DNA of 64,000 nucleotides, from the NCBI GenBank assembly GCA_948470475.1, contig OX419336.1:2413501-2477500 (forward strand). The letters run 5' to 3'. Position numbers and translations under genes: made by a program. The notes below the pieces were generated by a model. The model saw only the letters and a program-made list of their open reading frames with translations, made no database searches and was not told the DNA's origin. Position 1 is the first letter of the stretch; each line of letters starts with the position of its first letter. Below, piece by piece: positions 55,836-64,000 of this stretch. Source of the stretch: Galaxea fascicularis (Eukaryota; Cnidaria; Anthozoa; Scleractinia; Euphylliidae).

Positions 55836-58571
55836 GTAATCGTATCAATAACAAATTTCGAGATTAAGTTCTGAACTCTGTGATCGTTTGTAGTCGTTGT
55901 GTTGAAAAATAAATCGAATTAAAACAGTTATGTCTGTCTTCAGGCGCTGCTGCAGTGAAGAGTGGAGGTGGTTCTCCCTTGAGGGGTAGTGCAGGGACAG
56001 GTCAACAGCCTGTTCAAGTGGTCATTAAAGACTCACCCATAATACTCGCACAGGTATCAACTGACAGTTACTTTTTCCTTGGGTTCTTGCTCTCTTCGGA
56101 TTTTATTGCAGTTAAGTGAAGAGCTTAAGGTTTCTGGTTAAAATGAGCAGCGCGAGCTCTTGTTTTCACAGCTTTAATTCCCAACATCAACATCGCCTAA
56201 TCTGTATCCGTATAAAGTTTATTTGATTTACAGTCTCCCCAATTGGTAAAGCACTCGTGTTCGGCTAGAACGATTTGAGACTTATTTCGTATATTACATG
56301 TTGGGAGAATTTGTATAAACGTTAACTCATTTGATCCCTGACCAAACTGCTTTTCAAATGGTATTTGAACAACATTATATTTTCATTTGTTGGTTGCCGT
56401 GTACCAGTTTAGGATAGCCTCACTTTGTTTGATAGGTGGACTCACTAAAGATTGCTCTGAAGCACTTGAGGAACGAAAATATACGGCTGAAAAGTCAGCA
56501 GTTTAAGGTACGAGAAAATTGGTTTTTAGTTAACAATTAATGTAATTAGTTGACTCTGTCGTTCTACCGTAAGTCGATTTGGCAGCACGTCTAACAATGA
56601 CGCGTGGGTCGCTCTGTTGACAAGTCTCTTATTAATATTTTTGTCTTCAACATTTTTTCCTGTAGTGTAAGTGGGGCTTTAAGCTCTTTTCAGTGTCGCA
56701 TCGAACCAATTTTGAGACTGTTAATTACGGTAAGCATTTTCCGGATAATGATCCCTCCGAAAAGCTCTTTAAACGAATGTGGAACTTAAGGCTTTTAGAT
56801 TTTATCGTCAGAACTTGTTACATTGATCCTTCACCCAGGCTTTGTCTCGTCCTTGTAATGATATACCGTACATATCTCTTTCTAGGAACAGCTAGACGAT
56901 TTACCAAAAATCTACGTACCACCAAGAATTCAACCTCGTACCGAACCTGAACAAAAAGACGAGAAAGAAGTCAGTGAAGAGAAGGCTGAAAGTGAAGCGT
57001 TACCGAGCCTGAATGCTGTCACTAGAGAAACCAATAAACTGTTGGAGGTAAACCTGGCTGCTGTGTTTGTTTCAAGTTTAATTTGCGTCTGGTTTGATTA
57101 ACCTGCAAACGTTGATTATCAAGTCTCTGTTCTCCTTGTCAGAACCTTCAAAAGATGAGTGCTTTTCCGAAAGTGGTTGATATATCAAACAGGAAAGCAG
57201 GTAAAACGCGAACATTGTTTAATTTTTAGCTAAAGCCCCAGTTACCCGTTGAAACTTTTAGTTGAAACTTATGTGCAACGGCGCTGAGAAACAATTTTAA
57301 ACAGGCGTTGCACCGTGTAACGTGTTCGGTTTCTTGAAACTTTTTTTAACTTCTTTTGCGAGACAAGTTTCACGAAAAGTAGAACCGCTTTCTACTTCTG
57401 CAACGGTCGCAACGATCGCAACGATCGCAGTGGTGAAAAAAGAGAAGAGTTTCACCGTGTAACACCACTTCGTGAAACTGGTCTCGCTCGGTCTTGTTAC
57501 GCTACGCTGCGTACGCCGATCAGAATCCGGAGCAGCAACATTTCAAGACCAGTTTCAACGTTCCCGAACAAGGTTGCACCGTGCAACGCCTGCTAAACTT
57601 GTTTCTGAGCGCCGTTTCACACAAGTTTCAGCTAAACGTTTCAACGTGTAACAGTGGCTTAACAGTGTTTCATTGTTACTTCATCATTTCTAACCTTACT
57701 TTGATCTGGAACAGGTTCGGTTCCCGCACTGACTAAATTGACACCTGCAAATCATTTGGTAGAACGAACAGCTGTTCTGCGGGATCTTAAAAGACAGAAG
57801 GAAGAGGTGAGTTTACCCATTATGTGAATCAAGCAAGTACACATAACTTACGGCTAAAGGGGGTAGTTTCTAAAGAAACTGTGGTGCTGCTCCGGTGGGG
57901 TACAGGGATTCTTTTAGAATCCCTGTACTGTACGGTGGTCAATTTACATTATTAACTCCGTTGCGGACTCGAAGAGAGAGAGTTTTAAGAGGCTCTACTG
58001 TAAAAGCCCTATTGGCTTTAAACTAATGGATCCTTTGTTTGCTTTTCAGCTACAAGGCAAAATCCAAAAGTTATTTGCAGCAGAGTATCCAGGAGGAACT
58101 TCGCACAGCGCTTTTTCCTCCTTCTTGTCTCCAACGTTTTCCAAGGTAATAATAATCAATAATAATAAATATTTAATCGACCACTCCCCTAGAGGAGCTT
58201 TTCAGGGACAGTGAAACAAATAAACAAACAAATGAAATCAACAGAGTTAAGAATCCCAACTGGTGGAACGTAGACTGGTTGGCTATTTGCAAGGATGAAA
58301 GTGCCCAATGAGTGGCTTCCAGCTTACCTAGACACATTAATTTGTCTTAATGTGTCTAACTGTTTTTATTTTTATTATTATTTTTTTATGTTTCTTTTTT
58401 CATTAATTCGTCTACTGTTCATTTTCTCTGTAGGTTCTTCAAGAAAAGGCCCACGCACCCCAGCTCGGGCGGGTTACTATTCCTGTGCCGGCTCACAGTA
58501 CACCAAACAAGTATTGCGTGACCTTGAAACCCCAAGAATTCAGAACACTGCATACTGTGTTCGTCAGCTAG
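37720..58571 (+). CDS. DCTN1: Dynactin subunit 1 (p150Glued), complete, 36 exons
   Basis: DCTN1 is the shoulder-arm subunit of dynactin. It binds microtubules and EB1/CLIP-170 through an N-terminal CAP-Gly domain and dynein intermediate chain through coiled coil 1, and its C-terminal part holds the dynactin shoulder together. All 36 exons have AG/GT borders, and their phases agree from ATG at 37720 to TAG at 58571. They sum to 3828 nt, or 1275 aa; human p150 has 1278 aa. The start is the first ATG ([15 protein letters not shown]), followed at once by the CAP-Gly fold. The introns hold many MITEs, a tRNA-type foldback, a CR1-like LINE end and a captured-ORF element. Confidence 0.97.
38088..38219. 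mobile_element. MITE, 132 bp
   Basis: AACTACAGAATACAGGGCCAC and GTGGCCCTGTATTCTGTAGTT are perfect inverted ends, in DCTN1 intron 1. A related half-copy (AAACTGCAGAATACCCTGCC) is at 37187, near the shared promoter. Confidence 0.75.
38780..38890 (+). repeat. Dispersed repeat, copy 1
   Basis: GGAAGGAGAATCTGGCAATT followed by TATCAGAATTCAC, and upstream GATGTAATGTCAAATTC, recur in reverse at 61765-61885 in an ETF1 intron. No ends were defined. Confidence 0.55.
39584..40270. other. DCTN1 intron 3, probable old repeat
   Basis: A 170-codon open frame (39584-40096) lies here, but it begins in intron sequence, has no recognisable domain and contains GACTCGATCCTCTATCCTCG-type low-complexity sequence. 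I regard it as non-coding. Confidence 0.4.
40271..47520 (+). CDS. DCTN1: DCTN1 exons 4-14: coiled coil 1
   Basis: Exons: 40271-40393, 41818-41889, 42659-42766, 42868-42964, 44332-44410, 45613-45736, 46020-46055, 46224-46328, 46459-46560, 46759-46848 and 47398-47520. The product is a nearly continuous charged coiled coil (Glu/Lys/Leu-rich heptads). It has the conserved [16 protein letters not shown] block, which corresponds to the CC1 segment touching dynein intermediate chain. The acceptor of exon 14 (CTCCGAAAG) lacks a good pyrimidine tract but keeps the frame and joins to [12 protein letters not shown], matching DFKIKFAETK of vertebrates. Confidence 0.95.
40576..40743. mobile_element. MITE-like repeat with short ends
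   Basis: AGTATATACCCCACAAG and CTTGTATGGTATATACT are inverted ends with mismatches. Upstream, 40460-40560 is rich in GAGGTGAATA / TATTCACC repeats, some inverted, probably part of a larger nested element. Confidence 0.5.
42370..42487. mobile_element. Hairpin MITE, ~118 bp
   Basis: AGTGATTTTGAAAGTTCTCA pairs with TGAGAACTTTCAAAATCACG. The outer arms are CAATTTGGGATTAATA and TATTAATCACGAATTG. It is in DCTN1 intron 5. Confidence 0.65.
43490..44311. mobile_element. TIR element, 822 bp, carrying a non-transposase ORF
   Basis: The ends TACAGTCAACGCGCTTCACG and CGTGAATCGCGTTGACTGTA form a 28-29 bp inverted repeat (to CATGAACGC) with one mismatch. A 4 bp direct repeat ATGT flanks it (43486-43489 and 44312-44315). 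Inside is an intact 125-codon ORF on the minus strand. It lies in DCTN1 intron 7. Confidence 0.75.
43766..44143 (-). CDS. Unrecognised 125 aa protein inside a TIR element
   Basis: The ORF starts at 44143 ([15 protein letters not shown]; the second ATG sits in AAAATGGCGGAAA, a strong YY1/TISU-type initiator) and ends at 43766. The sequence is soluble, mixed alpha/beta in look, with [20 protein letters not shown] and [20 protein letters not shown]. It is not a transposase or any family I can name. The promoter-like start suggests a captured first exon of a host gene, or a short gene carried by the element. With no frame damage in 125 codons it may be young or functional. Confidence 0.45.
   Translation of the reverse strand: MKMAEILIKIKIEGNSNALAFVERTQPYLSKTLKEIRQDIVFEVGELLPQNFKFVRTGIPVSAIHEEKLHLLKCIEQEESGKVFSLSIQVHNSLEKKDSREISTKEISTHPGFYYMKLRANERIF
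44482..44830 (-). mobile_element. CR1/L2-like LINE 3' end
   Basis: On the minus strand, [20 protein letters not shown], then [18 protein letters not shown], matches the C-terminal signature of CR1-, L2- and Jockey-clade reverse transcriptases (GDRSF.VAAP.LWN.LP). After the stop comes a short 3' UTR and an (ATT)n tail at 44483-44512. It is 5'-truncated. This exact form of tail fits CR1/L2. Confidence 0.75.
45249..45391. mobile_element. MITE, 143 bp
   Basis: CATTGGTTTAAAAATTTTCA pairs with TGAGAATTTTTAAACCAAAG, and AGTTTAATTTGGATTTTCCT pairs with AGGAAAACAAGAATTAAACT. It is in DCTN1 intron 8. Confidence 0.65.
47804..53246 (+). CDS. DCTN1: DCTN1 exons 15-24: inter-coil domain
   Basis: Exons: 47804-47903, 48196-48281, 48968-49095, 49230-49344, 49622-49675, 49792-49923, 50448-50531, 51392-51445, 52618-52720 and 53147-53246. 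Conserved points: [18 protein letters not shown] and [51 protein letters not shown] and [11 protein letters not shown]. This globular region between the two coils is conserved from yeast to human and contributes to the dynactin shoulder. Introns here contain a TTATTATATC-type MITE, a foldback element and a long TIR MITE. Confidence 0.95.
50132..50414. mobile_element. MITE family TTATTATATCTCTCAGTTAG, copy 2 (reversed)
   Basis: It starts ATATCTCTTACTAGCCGAG and ends AACTGAGAGATATAATAA. It is the same family as 34460-34721, in opposite orientation, and contains an extra internal inverted pair, GTCCGTACAGTAAGTTACGG and CCGTAACTTACAGTACGGAC. Confidence 0.75.
50897..51091. mobile_element. Foldback element with embedded tRNA-like B box (copy B)
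   Basis: Arms GAAGAATGATCGTCGCAGTT and AACTGCGACGATCATTCTTC are perfect inverted repeats, continuing through GTGATCGCAATTTTTACAAT. The core has ATAGCTAGGTCCTAGGTTCA followed by AGCCCC, a decayed B box. It is in DCTN1 intron 21. Confidence 0.75.
51775..52201. mobile_element. MITE with ~100 bp arms and CCAGAGG ends
   Basis: TACCCTGGGTTCCAGAGGAT at the left and ATCCTCTGGAACCCATGGTA at the right are inverted ends. The arms run through CTTATCGATACTGATGGTT and a GCGCAAAGCGC-type segment, and end with AAATAACCTCTGGTCA / TGACCAGAGGTTATTT. The interior has repeated GATTGGCT. It is in DCTN1 intron 22. Confidence 0.8.
53345..53672 (+). repeat. Microsatellite (TTATCG / TCATCA)n, ~330 bp
   Basis: Mixed repeats of TTATCG, TCATCA and TTACCG fill most of DCTN1 intron 24. 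Open frames here in several directions (YRYRHH, IVIVII and MITITM patterns) are artefacts of the repeat. Confidence 0.9.
53799..58571 (+). CDS. DCTN1: DCTN1 exons 25-36: coiled coil 2 and C-terminus
   Basis: Exons: 53799-53892, 54052-54180, 54462-54533, 54846-54916, 55007-55170, 55944-56053, 56436-56507, 56886-57047, 57143-57200, 57715-57806, 58050-58145 and 58434-58571. Coiled coil 2 includes [19 protein letters not shown], almost the vertebrate sequence. A Gly/Ser-rich break follows (exon 30), then [15 protein letters not shown] and a conserved tail ending RTLHTVFVS. This end anchors the protein in the dynactin shoulder and binds cargo adaptors. Confidence 0.95.
55695..55833. mobile_element. 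Palindromic MITE, 139 bp
   Basis: AGTAATCGGACCGAGTGGAG pairs with the reversed right end AGTAATTGGACCTCGTGTCG, then GTACAATTCAG pairs with CTGAATTGTAC. The middle has TCGGACGAGTGCGGAGCGCG and its partner GAGTCCGATTTG. It is in DCTN1 intron 29. Confidence 0.7.
57231..57661. mobile_element. Long palindromic MITE, ~430 bp
   Basis: The left arm has GTTACCCGTTGAAAC, AACGGCGCTGAGAAACAA and CAGGCGTTGCACCGTG. The right arm, read in reverse, has GTTACACGTTGAAAC, AACGGCGCTCAGAAACAA and CAGGCGTTGCACGGTG. The inner part repeats GTTTCACCGTGTAAC and TCGCAACGATCGCAACGATC. It fills DCTN1 intron 33 almost exactly. Confidence 0.75.
58225..58310 (-). mobile_element. SINE tail fragment
   Basis: GACTGGTTGGCTATTTGCAA followed by GGATGAAAG resembles CCAGTTGGCTATTTACAAGG in the tRNA-Leu SINE at 16155-16296. 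The head is absent. It is in the last DCTN1 intron. Confidence 0.45.
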
Positions 58572-58588
58572 GAACTGAGAATTACACA

Positions 58589-58594
58589 AATAAA
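58589..58594 (+). promoter_or_regulatory. DCTN1: Poly(A) signal of DCTN1
   Basis: AATAAA lies 18 bp after the stop codon. It is the first canonical signal, giving a very short 3' UTR if used. Confidence 0.55.
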
Positions 58595-58792
58595 TGTTAT
58601 TGATATAATGTGAGAGGTTTATCGTCTCGTAATCTAGGCCGTAATGTTATTTAAAAGCTAGGTATGTGAGTTGGCTTCTGGCATTCCCTCTTTGAATGGT
58701 CAAGCGGGTGCTCTTGGAGGATTGGGGGAGGCGTTTCCCCAGCCTCTTTTGGTTTTTCCCTCGCTCACCTTGCGCGTGTGGCACGGTAAACC

Positions 58793-58893
58793 TACCCTGG
58801 GTACCAGAGGCTTTTTTGCGCGGTTACCTAGTCGACTTGTTCGAGTTCCCCACGCCCCACGCGCGCGAAGAAAAACCTCTGGTACCCAGAGTA
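58793..58893. mobile_element. Short MITE with CCAGAGG ends, 101 bp
   Basis: TACCCTGGGTACCAGAGGCTT and ACCTCTGGTACCCAGAGTA are inverted ends. They match the ends of the larger element at 51775-52201, so it is probably an internally deleted relative. It lies just downstream of DCTN1. Confidence 0.65.
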
Positions 58894-60284
58894 CAGTGAG
58901 CCCAATTTCTATGGAAAATAAAACTTCCAATCAGTCTCAAACAGTGTAACTGTTAGGTCAGATGATGTCGTCCCGCTCAAATCGCGCTGAAACTTCATAG
59001 TAAGACAGAAAACAACACCAGGTAACATTAGGACTTCAGTGATGAATACAAACTCTATATTACGCTTGGACTACCTATGATTGTTGATGGCTTGCGCTGT
59101 TGATTGTCCATGGAGGTGTCGTACGCAATTAAGTATTGCACATCAACTATTGTACTTTACTGCTACTCAAGCTTTGGAAGCTCCGAAAAAAATCCTTGCC
59201 CTTTTAAAAAGCCATTTCACAGCGGGAAAAATGAATGAATACTGTACTAGATGTATGATAAAAAAAAAACTGAAACAAAACTCTTGATCACGTGGTTCAG
59301 GTATTTGTGGGTTTATGTAAAGATCAATGGCCTACTGGCCGTTCCGAAATTCAAAAGGGAACTGGGGCGAGTTTCAAATTGGAAATAATCGATAAATTGA
59401 CACCATCAAATGAAAGATAACATTGAGATTGGTCGTTTGAGCAAGTTTGATTCTTTTAGGATGAACAGAGACCAAGTTACGGACATTAAAACATGGTTCA
59501 AAATCCATACAAATGTCTCTAATTTTGTAACAGCGTCCGACAACAAAACGTTGACGTTTTGGGTATTTGGTCGAATGTAATTTACGTTAATGCATACGGC
59601 CTCTGTGGAAGTTAGGGATATTAAAACTGCGTAATTTTACGGAAAATACTAGCGCGTAAACGGTTCTTTTACGAAGAGGTGTGCCTGGAAAGGATATGTT
59701 CCCACAAAACACAAACGAATGTACAGGTTTCTTGCCCATAATTTTTTTAGAAAATAAAGTTGTTGTAAACTCAAAGTATTGTAATGTTCCTCATCCATGA
59801 GCTGGCTCACAGGAGCCTTTGATCACGCTTGGTCCTTATTTAATTCTTTGAATCCCTGAAGAGTTTCACGATAACTACGGGAACGAAAGTTAAAGGGTTT
59901 TCGTTCGGTATCGGCTGGACAACCATTCCATTCGGAGATAAAAGCTTTATGTCAAATTCAGGTAAACTCTGTTTTACCCTGAAAAAATATGTTTGAAGCG
60001 AGAAGAGCCATACTGTGGTAACTGGCTTGCCGGTTTTTGAACCGGAATTGGAATTTCAGTTGGGAACAGCTACTGGGGGAACTCCAAAACAAATGACTAG
60101 TACCCAAAGAAAGTTGGGATCAAGTCTTCCGGCGTATCGACCAGTAGATCAAGTCTTTACAATACTCCATCCAAGCCGCACTTCAAATAATGTCATTATG
60201 CTTTCTAGAACATAAAACCACTGATATTACAGACAACAAAATTATTCAATTCTGATTGGTCAAGAAAACTAAGCTTAATCCTAA
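58894..60284. other. Intergenic, nothing recognised
   Basis: No coding exon or clear repeat end could be identified between the DCTN1-side MITE and the MITE at 60285. Short ORFs lack family features. Confidence 0.4.
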
Positions 60285-60461
60285 ATAGGCCATTTCCGAG
60301 TTCATGTCTGCCTCCTCTTCAAAGCGAGTCTGAATGCGAAGTTTTTGTTATGAAAATTAGTTTTCATTCATATGTAAAGTAGAACTAATTACCATCACAA
60401 AAACTTCGCATTTAGACTCGCTTTGAAGAGGAGGCAGACATGAACTCGGAAATGGCCTATT
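60285..60461. mobile_element. Palindromic MITE, 177 bp
   Basis: ATAGGCCATTTCCGAGTTCA and TGAACTCGGAAATGGCCTAT are perfect ends. The arms run on through GTCTGCCTCCTCTTCAAAGC and its complement, about 60 bp in all. It is intergenic. Confidence 0.8.
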
Positions 60462-61418
60462 GTATGCCGGAGGAATATCTACTAAATTGTCATGGCATCG
60501 ATATCAAGGTTCGGTCAAACGTCTGAAATAAGACGAAAATATGCATAAAATGAACTTGCGATTTTTGACGTTATTTATTAAAATGTGGGATATTGTGCAG
60601 CCCAATTCAATTTGTAGATTTGTTGAGAAATCACACAATTCTTTATTTAAACAACTACTCGCCAACAGGCTCGTGTAATTTTTGAAGAGCTTTCAAAATC
60701 ACTCGTATCCATCCGTGATCAGGAATTGTTTTCAAGGTCGAGTGATTTCCTTTTCTAACCGTGGGGAAGTTTATTACGAATAGTGCTTTCTTCCGTAAGT
60801 GATGTGGGGGATTTTTGCAGCAGAGCCCGGCTGTACAGTAGCCATAATCAAAGGTAATAATCAAAGGAAGTGGAAAGTGTTTTTTTCCTTTCTTGGACAC
60901 AATCGTCAAAGCTTTGATAATTGTGACTGAAAGCAATCGCACCACCGGAAGACGGAAGATTCCTCTTCATCAGAATTGCTTGTTGGCGCTTCTTTCAATA
61001 TAACTAGAAGACTGGGAGAATTAGTTATGTCTTTATTTATAATTATCATGAGTAGATGAACCTAAAATCACAAAAATATTTCATAAACTAGACGGGTAAC
61101 CTTTTCAGAATTAGCAGAAATTCGCCACTGTTACCGGAAGTCGTAAGACAATCCTCACCCTCTCCTCCCCCGGGATAATTTTGTATTCCGGAGCACGTGT
61201 TGCCAAATAAGGACAAAAATTGCACCATCGGCCAAAGAACCGCGCGTTGAAACTTTTCTCTGGGTCTACCAAGAAAATCGAACGAAATTTGGTCCAGATT
61301 TTTAACTGACTATTAGTGTTTATCTTGATTCAACTTGGGAGCTGTGTCCTTGGTCTTAGGTGTTTTTTCCTAACAATTTAACCCGGCTTTCGCTCTTTTA
61401 TACTTTGTACTCTGTAAC
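60462..61418 (+). promoter_or_regulatory. Upstream region and probable promoter of ETF1
   Basis: I see no gene here. A 96-codon minus-strand ORF (60655-60945) has no recognised domain. The last 200 bp before the ATG contain pyrimidine-rich CTCCTCCCCC and GCTCTTTTATACTTTGTACT, the likely promoter and 5' UTR; no firm motif was called. Confidence 0.4.
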
Positions 61419-63980
<2,562 letters not shown>

Positions 63981-64000
63981 TGAACATGTTTCATCATACC

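Overview
The window is nuclear DNA of an animal. It is AT-rich, its genes are split into many short exons with GT-AG introns, and it is crowded with short inverted-repeat elements. The proteins (dynactin p150, VPS51, eRF1, a rhodopsin-class receptor) are metazoan. The repeat types (CGACGACG-ended elements, a TTTCACTCCT-ended element, tRNA-derived SINEs, Penelope-like and CR1-like fragments) suggest a cnidarian, most likely a stony coral. The species assignment is inference from memory of repeat types, not from a search.

Layout. (1) 0.2-3.7 kb, minus strand: 5' part of an unrecognised multi-exon gene, running off the left edge. It is head-to-head with (2) a small three-exon plus-strand gene (3.9-6.5 kb, 113 aa, candidate mitochondrial protein) whose introns carry a MITE and a complete solo LTR. 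(3) 6.5-13.1 kb: repeats, no convincing gene. (4) 13.15-14.23 kb, minus: a single-exon class A GPCR. (5) 14.2-19 kb: SINEs, a tRNA-derived foldback element, a MITE and a reversed copy of a VPS51 exon. (6) 19.0-37.4 kb, minus: VPS51, 21 exons located; a short linker exon and the last exon were not found. (7) 37.7-58.6 kb, plus: DCTN1, 36 exons whose phases all agree, giving 1275 aa, close to the human p150 length. VPS51 and DCTN1 share a ~300 bp bidirectional promoter. (8) 58.6-61.4 kb: intergenic. (9) 61.4-64 kb, plus: the first four exons of ETF1 (eRF1), cut by the right edge.

VPS51 (a GARP/EARP tethering subunit) and DCTN1 (the dynein-dynactin cargo and microtubule adaptor) both serve retrograde membrane traffic, so the shared promoter may be functional linkage or coincidence.

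The most unusual structure is in and around VPS51. There is a 1.65 kb TIR element with a perfect 9 bp target duplication holding a RecQ-like helicase fragment and a Penelope-like fragment. A 206 bp block containing a whole VPS51 exon is repeated in reverse 6 kb away. A near-perfect 532 bp palindrome lies 7 bp from a splice donor. A 23 bp tandem repeat begins inside an exon and repeats its splice donor. In a DCTN1 intron, an 822 bp TIR element contains an intact 125-codon ORF that is not a transposase.
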